A stretch of 44,596 bases of DNA from Bacteroidetes bacterium ADurb.Bin012 (GTDB lineage Bacteria > Bacteroidota > Bacteroidia > Bacteroidales > TTA-H9), in NCBI GenBank assembly GCA_002071415.1, contig MWFC01000015.1, positions 1-44,596 on the forward strand. The letters are read 5' to 3'. How positions within the stretch are numbered: position 1 is the stretch's first letter; each line of letters starts with the position of its first letter. Below are positions 1 to 8,554 of the stretch, one piece after another. The translations under genes and the position numbers were made by a program. The notes below the pieces were generated by a model. That model was not told the origin of the DNA, did not search any database, and saw only the letters and a program-made list of their open reading frames with translations.

Positions 1-296
1 TGCTACAGGGCAGAAACGGCTTTTGCTAATACGATGGCGTCCTGTTATTCCAAGAATAGAGATGAGATAAGGGCACTGGTAAAGAGTGTAATTTTTTCGA
101 AGGCAGATTTGATTCCCGATGAAGTAAATAAAACTCTAACCATTAAACTTTATTCTCTGGCAACTAAAAGAGATAACCTGGCAGTTCAAAAAGACTGTGA
201 TTTATTGAACGACACAGAAATCATTTTCCCTGGTACAAATTTGACTCTTGTCTTCAAAACTGCGACAACCTGATTAACACCGAATCAGGAGTTCTG
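1..296 (+). mobile_element. Right end of an insertion sequence (copy A), truncated by the window edge
   Basis: The open frame up to 273 encodes the C-terminal part of a transposase-like protein (ending FKTATT). The stop codon is followed by the right terminal inverted repeat ATCAGGAGTTCTG at 284-296. That 13-mer is the exact reverse complement of the left end of copy B at 4831-4843. Bases 1-296 match 5586-5881 at every position except 289, so copies A and B diverged or were homogenised very recently. The left part of copy A lies outside the window, so whether it encodes a complete transposase cannot be seen. Confidence 0.8.
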
Positions 297-724
297 AATA
301 TCATTTTCAAAAATCTTTAACAAATAAGGTTTCATCTCTAATACTGTATCAATAAAACATAATTAAGGATCATAGAACCAATCAGGTTGTTCGAATAAAA
401 TCTTAAAATCTTCAAAAAAACGCATGGCATTATTTTTTTAATGATTTCCAACAAAATTAGAATAAAAAATAATACCAATAACAGTTTTAATTAATTAGTT
501 ATCAAAAAGTTATTAACAATTTGAGTTTATAGACAAACTCTATTTAAACTCTTCCTTGTAATTTGAATTATTATTAACTTTTTTACTCTATGTGAATGTT
601 TTTATAGTTCATCCCTGTTAATTTATACTTATACCGCATTTTTAGGAATTCAATTCAATTTTTTAAAAAATCTCCTAAGTAAAATTCATCTTCTAAGGTA
701 TAGAAAATTTTGAGAATGAAGAGA
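297..724. other. AT-rich intergenic stretch, no gene called
   Basis: This stretch lies between the IS copy A end and the 3' end of the DUF3857 operon. It is very AT-rich. On the minus strand, about 420 to 300, one frame reads as protein-like sequence (EDFKILFEQPDWFYDP, a stop, then LCFIDTVLEMKPYLLKIF) and abuts the IS end. It may be a short relic of a gene cut by the IS, but I recognise no family. I see no terminator or RNA gene. Confidence 0.4.
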
Positions 725-2635
725 TTAATTTTTATTTATCCTATTATATTTATTAAAGACGCAATTTTTATTATCGTAGGAGGCTATTTTTCTGAAGAAA
801 TCATAGATAGCTGGGTATTCATCAATGGAATACTCCCCTCTTTTGAGCACTAATGTTCTCTTCATTAAGAAACTATGATTGGCAATTTGTGTGAACATCA
901 TATTGTAACTTCCCACCTGACACGAAAACTCAACCGGCTGGAATTCGAATTCTAATCGGTAGCCGTCTGGAATATGAATGATGATCGAATCTTTTTGTGT
1001 ATAAGATTGTGAAATATAGAAATTAGTTCTTCGTTTTTTATGCAAAGTGAAATTATAGCGGTTGATAACATTAGGTTTAAAAGCAATTCTTTTGCCCATT
1101 AAATCGGCATATTTAGGAATTTCGGCTTTAATCTCGAGCTCTCCTAATGGATAGTTTAATGTACTTTTATTCTCAAACTTGTAACTTCTAAGGTTAAATC
1201 CATTGATGGGCATAGAATGAATGATGTACTTTTCCTGCTCATCCTTCGACAAGCTCATCAATGGCATTATTTCATCGAAAAGTTCATTGGCATAGGATAG
1301 AATTAGTTCTAATTTCACCACTCCAGTGGTATCAATATAAATTTGTCCAGTAACATTATTCCGATTTGCAAATTCGTCATAAGTTGGGGTGTTTACCAGT
1401 TTTCCACCTTCCTCGGCAACCAGCAAAGCTTTTCGATTGCTATTAGCAGCACCAATATAGCCCAGGGGCATATTGCTATTTGTACATTCCAACCACATAG
1501 TATCGGAAGTTAAAGGTACACAAAGGATTGCATGATTGGTTTGGTCAATACTGGCAAAGTCGGTAAATGCAATGGTTTTGTCTTTACCACTTCCAATTTC
1601 GGTATAATAGGATTTAATTCCAACAGATTGTAGTAAAGCCCTTGTATAGTTAGCCAAAGCTTTGCAATCGCCATAGCCATATTTATTGACGTCTGCCGCT
1701 GCAATGGGTTGGTAGCCTCCAATTCCTTTAGTAACATTTACATATCGTACTTTATTCTGCATATAACTGTAAACAAGATTAACCTTTCCCAAGTCGTTCT
1801 CGGCATTTCTGCATAAAGCACTAATCTCCTCTATGGTTTCACGAGGCAACTTGTCTCTATCGATCAAAAGATTATAAATCATTTTGCCATACGATTCCCA
1901 ATTGTCATAACCAACTTTATGTCCATAAAAACCAGTGTTCCTGATATTTATAAAAATTTTTGGCATGTACATCGAAAATGGCTTCGAAAAAGGTTCTTTC
2001 TCGAATGCCTTTATATAGTCAACATCCCAGGTATATAAAAATTTTCCGTTCAATTTCTTTATATTGAAGGCTGGTTGAATGTTCTGATATCGAAACAAAA
2101 TAATGGTGTCAGGAATTAGAATCTGCAAATGCCCTTTTTCCAGCGAAATTCTGTAATCAAGAATAGGCATCCAGCTTTCGGGCATTAAGAATCCTGAATA
2201 CTCGATTTCGTAAATATACTCAAAAGTAATTGGATAATTTTTTATCACCGGCCTTGCTATTTTAATTCTACTATCACTAAAAAGTGTGAATGAAGGGTAG
2301 GCTGCATAATCAGCCATATCATCCTTAGAAAGCTTGTTTGTTTTAATTCCCATCGAATTATAAACCACGCCTGCTACACTCTTTATATTCGTATAACTGT
2401 TATAAGGAATTACTAAGCTTGCTCTTTCTTTTGCATTTTCATTCAAAATAGTGATAGCAAACGAAACTTGTTTCAATAAGACATTGTTTTTAATCTCGTA
2501 GTTGGTGTTACTGTATCTAATGACAGCATCGGCATTTTCCCTAAGTGAATCGGGTATATGAACTACATTAAAATGATTTTGCGCATAGCTATGAAAAGAC
2601 AAAATAATTCCAAAGAGTAAAATACAACGACGCAT
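725..2635 (-). CDS. Exported DUF3857/transglutaminase-fold protein, catalytic residues present
   Basis: A 636-residue protein with an N-terminal signal peptide of about 18 residues (cleavage near SYA-QN), so it should act in the periplasm or at the cell surface. Residues 40-240 resemble the beta-rich DUF3857 domain. About 285-400 resembles a transglutaminase-like core with Cys324 in GYGDCKALANY, His368 in NHAIL and an acidic residue (Glu383) in WLECT. The C-terminal 220 residues are beta-rich, as in this family. The start is the second gene of a minus-strand operon: the upstream gene ends 2 bases before this ATG. Substrate and reaction are unknown; the fold could be a protease, an amidase or a non-catalytic module. 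The family call is fairly safe, the activity is inference. Confidence 0.8.
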   Translation of the reverse strand: MRRCILLFGIILSFHSYAQNHFNVVHIPDSLRENADAVIRYSNTNYEIKNNVLLKQVSFAITILNENAKERASLVIPYNSYTNIKSVAGVVYNSMGIKTNKLSKDDMADYAAYPSFTLFSDSRIKIARPVIKNYPITFEYIYEIEYSGFLMPESWMPILDYRISLEKGHLQILIPDTIILFRYQNIQPAFNIKKLNGKFLYTWDVDYIKAFEKEPFSKPFSMYMPKIFINIRNTGFYGHKVGYDNWESYGKMIYNLLIDRDKLPRETIEEISALCRNAENDLGKVNLVYSYMQNKVRYVNVTKGIGGYQPIAAADVNKYGYGDCKALANYTRALLQSVGIKSYYTEIGSGKDKTIAFTDFASIDQTNHAILCVPLTSDTMWLECTNSNMPLGYIGAANSNRKALLVAEEGGKLVNTPTYDEFANRNNVTGQIYIDTTGVVKLELILSYANELFDEIMPLMSLSKDEQEKYIIHSMPINGFNLRSYKFENKSTLNYPLGELEIKAEIPKYADLMGKRIAFKPNVINRYNFTLHKKRRTNFYISQSYTQKDSIIIHIPDGYRLEFEFQPVEFSCQVGSYNMMFTQIANHSFLMKRTLVLKRGEYSIDEYPAIYDFFRKIASYDNKNCVFNKYNRINKN

Positions 2636-2637
2636 AA

Positions 2638-4680
2638 TTAAATCTTTTTAAAGACGATCTTTTCATTTTGTTTATCGACCATCATTCTGTAAAATTCCTT
2701 CAAATCGCCATATTCTTTGGGTAAATATGTCAATTTGTTTCGTGTAAAAAAGGCAGTGATCACAATTTTTCCATTATTTTCCATCACCGTGTACACGTAA
2801 CGGGCCGATTTATCCGGCAAACTCATATTAATAGACGGGGGAAGAGATTCTATGGAATAACCATGAGGAATTTTTATTTGGCATATTACTAAATCTGCAG
2901 TATGATAATTATATTCGACGGGATAGATTCTCTCTTTGAGTTTGAAAGGAGATCGTTTGATGGCTTGAAATAACAATGGTTTGAAAATGATTAAATCACC
3001 AGCTTCTTCAACCTGATTAGGATAATTGAAGTCGAATGCCAAATGAACAGGATGCTCGAGCGTATCCATACCACCGATTTCGAATTGGTTGATTTCGATC
3101 CCTGGAATATTTTTCGAAACGCTTTGTATATAATCGTTCTGTGAACCATAGGATATTATCTCTTTACGCTGTTCCAAAGCAGCATACCCTTCCAAAGTGC
3201 TTAAATATCTTCCAGTTATCTGTAAATCTTCTGCCAATTCATACTCTAAAGTAACTTGGCTTTTGTAATTTGTATTTAAGGTAAGATCGATCCATTCTAC
3301 AGGACCACTTTTCACTACCAATCCCTTATCGTTTAGGCAACGAACAGGCAACTGATTAACTACAGTCAGAGGTTCAGTGGCATCAAGTAAATAAGTCTTT
3401 CTATCAATTTTTGCTAAAGCAATCACATAGTTGAAGTTGGAAATGGAAGGATGCGTTAATTTCACAAATCCATTGCTTTGTGTCGACAATAACATAGGAT
3501 AAGCCTCTATATCCATACTTTGTAAAAGTCCAACAAGGCAAAGATTGATGTCGGCCGAGTTACCAAAACCTTCTCTATAAGAATTATTCAGACTTTTGGA
3601 AGTAACCACACTGCTTTTCTCATTCCATTTATAACGATTAGCAACATGCCGGAATGCCATATTCATTTTTTCGAGTTGACTTTCTGCTTTATTACTGATT
3701 TGCTGTACCACATCGTCTAGAAATCCAGTACGTTTTACTCGCGTTCCAAACTCACTGTTACTTAAGAATTGATTGATTACATCTTCCCATGTGTTGGAAT
3801 AACTCTTCATAGGTGAATTAGGAAATTTTGTAGCTGAAAGTTCGAATTCCACGGCAGTAAGATAATTTTTTGAACTTTTTAAATAACTATCTTCCATGAA
3901 AGCCGGAATATTCGTGCTTTCATATTCATTATACCCCACTTCGTAGTTGAATGTATTGGTAATTCTATCGCCCCCATTGAGCTGGCCTCTAATGTAAGTA
4001 AGCGTTAGAGATTCGTATTTATGACTATTTATTACTTGAACAGGATAATAGCCAACTATATTGGTATGATACATAAAATACTCAGGGATTCGTACTTCGT
4101 AATTGCTGTAGAGTACTGGAATAGAATACTGAAAAAGCCACTTATCGAGGTTGAAGTAAAAATCGGACACAATGGTATATGAAACCTCGATTATGCTTCC
4201 CTTCTTCACATTAGGCAAAGGTGCCTTGGCAGTTTCCCAACGATCTGAGGTTTTTTCGTAAATCAGATTTCCCTTACTAAAATTTGTTTTTTCCATCTTT
4301 CCATTTTCCAAATTGTAAGTGCAGGCTTTAAAAGAAACTATCTTTTCTTTATCATTGCCCAAAACATAGAGTGGTATTTCCACGTTTGCCCAATCGAAAG
4401 CAGTTTCATCAAGTATCTTGATTCTGAAATGCCTCGAGGTTTCCAGAATAAATCCTTTACTTTCGGTAGCATCATCCTCGCGTGTAACGGTTTGAGGATA
4501 AGTAAAATGCGATAACCCGCAGTTGAATATAAAATAGGCATGAGCATTCGAATCAATCGGACACACTTTATTTGCCAATTCATCCATACTAACTTTACCA
4601 AATTTTGAAGGCGAGTTTTGAGGAAAACCAACCATACAGGCGCTTAATAAGACCATAAAAAGTAACAATTGTTTTCTCAT
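2638..4680 (-). CDS. Exported DUF3857/transglutaminase-fold protein, catalytic Cys apparently lost
   Basis: A 680-residue paralogue-like partner of the downstream gene. The ATG at 4680 is preferred over an in-frame one 21 codons upstream because it begins a clean signal sequence (MRKQLLLFMVLLSAC). Cleavage may be type I (near FPQ-N) or, since LSAC resembles a lipobox, lipoprotein-type. The DUF3857 domain covers roughly residues 60-270 and the transglutaminase-like core about 330-450. Where the active-site GDC is expected the sequence has GNS (373-375, in GFGNSADINL); the His position reads NYVIA, while Asp433 in YLLDAT is kept. This suggests a non-catalytic member, a known type in this family. 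A promoter-like element lies at 4757-4785. Confidence 0.8.
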   Translation of the reverse strand: MRKQLLLFMVLLSACMVGFPQNSPSKFGKVSMDELANKVCPIDSNAHAYFIFNCGLSHFTYPQTVTREDDATESKGFILETSRHFRIKILDETAFDWANVEIPLYVLGNDKEKIVSFKACTYNLENGKMEKTNFSKGNLIYEKTSDRWETAKAPLPNVKKGSIIEVSYTIVSDFYFNLDKWLFQYSIPVLYSNYEVRIPEYFMYHTNIVGYYPVQVINSHKYESLTLTYIRGQLNGGDRITNTFNYEVGYNEYESTNIPAFMEDSYLKSSKNYLTAVEFELSATKFPNSPMKSYSNTWEDVINQFLSNSEFGTRVKRTGFLDDVVQQISNKAESQLEKMNMAFRHVANRYKWNEKSSVVTSKSLNNSYREGFGNSADINLCLVGLLQSMDIEAYPMLLSTQSNGFVKLTHPSISNFNYVIALAKIDRKTYLLDATEPLTVVNQLPVRCLNDKGLVVKSGPVEWIDLTLNTNYKSQVTLEYELAEDLQITGRYLSTLEGYAALEQRKEIISYGSQNDYIQSVSKNIPGIEINQFEIGGMDTLEHPVHLAFDFNYPNQVEEAGDLIIFKPLLFQAIKRSPFKLKERIYPVEYNYHTADLVICQIKIPHGYSIESLPPSINMSLPDKSARYVYTVMENNGKIVITAFFTRNKLTYLPKEYGDLKEFYRMMVDKQNEKIVFKKI

Positions 4681-4756
4681 GATTTTTATATCTATTGCAT
4701 TATGTATCAATATGTTAATGATGTTAGAGGCAATATTAAACACAATAACAACGGTA

Positions 4757-4785
4757 CAAAATTAAAAAATTTTAGATTGTCAAAT
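4757..4785 (-). promoter_or_regulatory. Bacteroidetes-type promoter for the DUF3857 operon
   Basis: On the minus strand TTTG (4782-4785) is followed 17 bases later by TAATTTTG (4757-4764), fitting the TTTG / TAnnTTTG consensus with a slightly short spacer. It lies about 75 bases upstream of the preferred ATG at 4680. Confidence 0.5.
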
Positions 4786-4830
4786 AGAAGAAAACCAGAA
4801 ACGATCATATAAAAATAGGAAACTTAATTT

Positions 4831-5881
4831 CAGAACTCCTGATCCTATAATTGCATATCAATATTTTACAAAAGTACCACCGTATTTCAATTTGTCGTAT
4901 TTTCGGGCAAAAATTTTTAGATATGCAACTTCAGTTACCATTTTTCCCGACCGATACTCGAATGATTAATTCCAACGTTGGAGTTTTTTCGAAAGATGAA
5001 TTTGTGTATTTTCTTTTCAATGGTTCTCCGATATACTGCAGCCTTTGGGGAGCTCAAATCGAGTCCTGTAATATTTGAACCCTGTCAAAGTTTACAATAT
5101 GGAGGGGTTTTATTTTTGTTGCCCTTTCTTATAGCCAATGGCCTTTTCAGTTATAGGAATTACTATTCGGCTCGCAAGTCATGGTATTATAATTATGATA
5201 TATGCGACAGGAATATAATATAGATAGGATTATACAGTATAATGTAAGTGAGATAGATAGCAATATAATGATTGTGAATCGGGAGTATAGCAATTTAACT
5301 TATCAGTTTAAAAAAGTCAGGGAAAGGATATCCATGCATCAAGCCAAACTATATACATTAATAGAAGAGAATGTACCTACAGAAATGGAACAGACCAGTC
5401 AAAACCTTAAACAACAGATGGAGCTTCGACAGCGAATAGAAAGTCTTCAACAGCAATATCAGTCATTAATTGAGACAAGAAAGAATAAGCCTTATAAGAT
5501 TAGTATCGGGCAAATGCCACAAAGTACCAGATACAATAAATTAAACACAGAATCGAAATATTTGCAGAACATCATTAAGATAATATGCTACAGGGCAGAA
5601 ACGGCTTTTGCTAATACGATGGCGTCCTGTTATTCCAAGAATAGAGATGAGATAAGGGCACTGGTAAAGAGTGTAATTTTTTCGAAGGCAGATTTGATTC
5701 CCGATGAAGTAAATAAAACTCTAACCATTAAACTTTATTCTCTGGCAACTAAAAGAGATAACCTGGCAGTTCAAAAAGACTGTGATTTATTGAACGACAC
5801 AGAAATCATTTTCCCTGGTACAAATTTGACTCTTGTCTTCAAAACTGCGACAACCTGATTAACACCGAATCAGAAGTTCTG
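4831..5881 (+). mobile_element. Decayed insertion sequence (copy B) with 13-bp terminal inverted repeats
   Basis: The left end CAGAACTCCTGAT (4831-4843) and right end ATCAGAAGTTCTG (5869-5881) form an inverted repeat with one mismatch. Between them lie pieces of a transposase in changing frames. The element is 1051 bp, too short for the protein family as I remember it, so an internal deletion is likely. No target-site duplication is visible next to the ends (flanks AATTT and AGTAT). The last 296 bases are almost identical to copy A at the left edge. A much shorter relative lies at 40995-41299. Confidence 0.8.
4923..5858 (+). pseudogene. Broken transposase of IS copy B
   Basis: The reading frame begins at ATG 4923 (MQLQLPFFPTDTRMINSN), which resembles the N-terminus of a transposase group whose members continue with a GGVLFLLPFLIANGL-like segment. 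That segment is present here but in another frame (about 5060-5200). From 5202 the protein returns to the first frame: a coiled coil (about 5340-5480) and a C-terminal domain ending in PGTNLTLVFKTATT at 5858. At least two frame changes and loss of the central catalytic part are implied. The 218-codon frame 5202-5858 is open but would be only the C-terminal portion. I recall N- and C-terminal signatures of one unclassified transposase group, but cannot name the IS family with confidence. Confidence 0.65.
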
Positions 5882-6271
5882 AGTATAAAGAATTTGTTCC
5901 CCTTGAGTTCTTAATAAAACTTTCCTTGGGTTGAATGATGGGGTTATAAAAAACAACTTTGGAAGGAGAAACTACAACGATTATCCGACTTCCGCAAAGT
6001 CCAAAACGAACCCAGGGGGTGATGCAAGTTCAGATTTTACAGCTGTTGAATATGAATTTTTGTTGCGACATGGATGAGGCCTCGAAGGCAGCATTTAAGC
6101 TAAACCGGAATCAAATTTATTTGAATGATGTGGAGCGCAACTGCAACACTCAAATTACTTTTTTGTATCAAGCCTAAATGCATTATAGGTTTGATGCAAA
6201 GTCCATACAAATCAATTTAGTATAGTTTGTAAACAAAGCAAATTTATATCGATGTGCCTCATTTAAAAATC
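5882..6271. other. Intergenic stretch with an unassigned 72-codon frame
   Basis: Between IS copy B and the 3' end of ahcY. A frame from 5959 to 6177 (+) is open but starts with a non-ATG codon (TTG) and matches no family I recognise. Its composition does not resemble the neighbouring genes, and I do not call it a gene. No terminator-like hairpin stands out. Confidence 0.35.
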
Positions 6272-7699
6272 TTAGTAGTGATAATGGTCAGCTTTATAAG
6301 GTCCATCGATGTTAACGCCGATGTAGGCTGCTTGTTCGGGGGTCAGGCGTGTGAGTTTGGCTCCGAGTTGGTTGAGATGCAAACGGGCAACTTCTTCGTC
6401 GAGATGTTTAGGAAGTCGGTAAACTTTTAGTTCGAGTTTTTTCTGCCACAGTTCTATTTGAGCCAGGGTTTGGTTAGTAAAAGAGTTGCTCATTACGAAA
6501 GAAGGATGGCCGGTAGCACAGCCCAAATTGACTAGACGTCCTTCGGCCAGAAGAATGATGGAATGTCCATCAGGGAAGATAAACTGGTCAACCTGAGGTT
6601 TAATATTGATATGTTGGATACCAGGTCGTGCAACTAATCTATCTACTTGAATTTCATTGTCGAAATGCCCAATATTGCATACAATTACCTGATCCTTCAT
6701 GTGTTCCATGTGCTCGAGGGTTATGATATCGCGATTGCCAGTAGCAGTAATAAATATGTTTCCCTGGGCCAATGCATCTTCAACTGTAGTTACCTGAAAA
6801 CCTTCCATAGCAGCTTGTAAGGCACAGATGGGGTCAATTTCGGTAATCAGTACTCTTGCTCCAAAGCTTCGCATGGAATGGGCACAACCTTTCCCCACAT
6901 CACCATATCCGCAAACCACAACGACTTTTCCCGCTATCATCACATCAGTAGCACGTTTTATGCCATCGGCTAAAGATTCTCTACAGCCATAAAGATTGTC
7001 GAATTTTGATTTCGTAACACTATCGTTCACATTAATTGCAGGCACCAAAAGTTTTCCCTGTTCGGCCATTTGATAAAGGCGGTGAACCCCCGTAGTAGTT
7101 TCTTCGGATACTCCTTTCCAATCTCTCACGGTTCGTGTCCACCGATCAGGGTCTTCCTTCAGGATGGATCTAAGCAAGTTATGAATAATGATTTCTTCTT
7201 TGTTGTCGACCGGAATGTCGAGTAACGAAGGATCCTGTTCGGCATAATATCCTTTGTGAATCAATAAGGTAGCATCGCCACCATCATCGACAACAAGATG
7301 AGGACCTAAACCACCGGGAAATTTCAAAGCCATACTTGTTGACCACCAATAATCTTCGAGAATTTCACCTTTCCATGCAAAAACAGGTACATGTGAATCT
7401 CGTACAACAGCAGCTGCTGCATGATCCTGCGTAGAAAAAATATTGCAACTCGCCCAACGAACTTCTGCTCCTAAGGCTTTCAAGGTCTCGATAAGCACGG
7501 CAGTTTGAATGGTCATGTGTAATGAACCAGTGATGCGAGCTCCCTTCAATGGCTGCAAAGGAGCATATTTGGCTCTAATTGCCATCAAGCCGGGCATTTC
7601 TTTTTCGGCAATTTCTATTTCCTTACGACCCCAATCGGCAAGCGAAAGGTCTTTTATCTTATATTCGAAATTTAAGGTTGTTTGACTATTTTGAAACAT
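6272..7699 (-). CDS. ahcY: Adenosylhomocysteinase (S-adenosyl-L-homocysteine hydrolase)
   Basis: A 475-residue NAD-dependent cytosolic enzyme that splits S-adenosylhomocysteine into adenosine and homocysteine, clearing the product inhibitor of methyltransferases. Family hallmarks are [12 protein letters not shown] near the N-terminus, the Rossmann motif [14 protein letters not shown] followed by [27 protein letters not shown], and the C-terminal YKADHYHY. Length is normal for the bacterial enzyme. The frame is open 23 codons further upstream, but the ATG at 7699 (MFQNSQTT) is preferred: a TAATTTTG promoter element at 7738-7745 lies inside that extension, and the extension shows no family similarity. 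The gene appears monocistronic. Confidence 0.97.
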   Translation of the reverse strand: MFQNSQTTLNFEYKIKDLSLADWGRKEIEIAEKEMPGLMAIRAKYAPLQPLKGARITGSLHMTIQTAVLIETLKALGAEVRWASCNIFSTQDHAAAAVVRDSHVPVFAWKGEILEDYWWSTSMALKFPGGLGPHLVVDDGGDATLLIHKGYYAEQDPSLLDIPVDNKEEIIIHNLLRSILKEDPDRWTRTVRDWKGVSEETTTGVHRLYQMAEQGKLLVPAINVNDSVTKSKFDNLYGCRESLADGIKRATDVMIAGKVVVVCGYGDVGKGCAHSMRSFGARVLITEIDPICALQAAMEGFQVTTVEDALAQGNIFITATGNRDIITLEHMEHMKDQVIVCNIGHFDNEIQVDRLVARPGIQHINIKPQVDQFIFPDGHSIILLAEGRLVNLGCATGHPSFVMSNSFTNQTLAQIELWQKKLELKVYRLPKHLDEEVARLHLNQLGAKLTRLTPEQAAYIGVNIDGPYKADHYHY

Positions 7700-7737
7700 G
7701 ATACAAATAAAGTTTTCTGAAAATACTGTTGAATCAG

Positions 7738-7745
7738 CAAAATTA
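7738..7745 (-). promoter_or_regulatory. -7 element upstream of ahcY
   Basis: TAATTTTG on the minus strand, about 39 bases upstream of the chosen ahcY start. It matches TAnnTTTG and supports the shorter start. No clear TTTG -33 element was found. Confidence 0.45.
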
Positions 7746-7849
7746 GGTATAAACTTTTTATTACACATTCTCCATCTAATATGAAATCATGAAAATTAAC
7801 CAATTAGTAATTAGTAAAATGTTATTCTTCACAAATAAATGCCTTGTAT

Positions 7850-7857
7850 TACTTTTG
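7850..7857 (+). promoter_or_regulatory. -7 element upstream of the phosphopantetheinyl transferase
   Basis: TACTTTTG, ending 28 bases before the ATG at 7886. It fits the TAnnTTTG consensus; no good -33 element is visible. Confidence 0.45.
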
Positions 7858-7885
7858 CAGAGTCGATTCATGAAATTATGCAGCA

Positions 7886-8554
7886 ATGCCAGTAAACAGG
7901 ATTCAAGTACTTAATAATGGAAACATTCTGGGTTTATGGCAAATCACAGAATCATCAGAGGAACTGATTCCGTTTGCTTGTTTAGATCCTGATGAGTTCG
8001 TGCAATTCAGTAAATTCAAATCACCCTTACGCAGGCTTCACTGGCTGGCATGGCGGGCCTTACTTCGCAAGATGATTCCCGAATCCAATTTTTCTTTAAT
8101 TTATGATGACAATGGGAAACCCTTCCCCCATGATCATTCTTTTCAACTTTCGGTAAGTCATTCCGGGAATTGGGCTACCTGCTTTATAGATGCCAACCAT
8201 CCTGTTGGGCTCGACCTCGAGGCTGTTCATGAAAGAGTGCTCAAAGTGAAAGAACGCTTCTTATCACCATTAGAACTCGAATATTTCTCGCCATCAGCCA
8301 ATGACCCCTTCGTATTTACTGTTTTATGGTCGGCTAAAGAAGCTGTCTTCAAATATATCGGACAAAAAGGTATCGATTTCCGACAACAAATCACTATCGA
8401 ACCCTTTTCTCCATACGAATCTCATTCATTCTTCGTAAATATCCATCACAATTCATTGGCAAAGAAGCTCGTTTTAAAATGGCAAAACATAGATAGCAAA
8501 TATCTCTTAGTTCATACCCAATGTCAAGAAAAACATTCCATAATGAGCTGTTGA
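7886..8554 (+). CDS. 4'-phosphopantetheinyl transferase (Sfp/HetI-type)
   Basis: A 222-residue enzyme expected to transfer 4'-phosphopantetheine from CoA onto the serine of a carrier protein. The core motifs are SVSHSG (89-94), the magnesium-binding GLDLE (108-112) and WSAKEAVFKY (148-157), in the usual order and spacing. The size is that of Sfp-type rather than the shorter AcpS-type enzymes. No polyketide, nonribosomal peptide or carrier-protein gene is in the window, so it probably serves fatty-acid ACP or a distant cluster. The stop codon overlaps the start region of the following lipoprotein gene, so the two are likely translated together. Confidence 0.88.
   Translation: MPVNRIQVLNNGNILGLWQITESSEELIPFACLDPDEFVQFSKFKSPLRRLHWLAWRALLRKMIPESNFSLIYDDNGKPFPHDHSFQLSVSHSGNWATCFIDANHPVGLDLEAVHERVLKVKERFLSPLELEYFSPSANDPFVFTVLWSAKEAVFKYIGQKGIDFRQQITIEPFSPYESHSFFVNIHHNSLAKKLVLKWQNIDSKYLLVHTQCQEKHSIMSC

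Noticed and set aside
297..724. AT-rich region as a replication origin
   Set aside because: No DnaA-box cluster, no repeats and no dnaA/dnaN neighbourhood.
5959..6177. 72-codon frame between IS copy B and ahcY
   Set aside because: It has a non-ATG start, no recognised family and no promoter or operon context; noted only in the intergenic entry.
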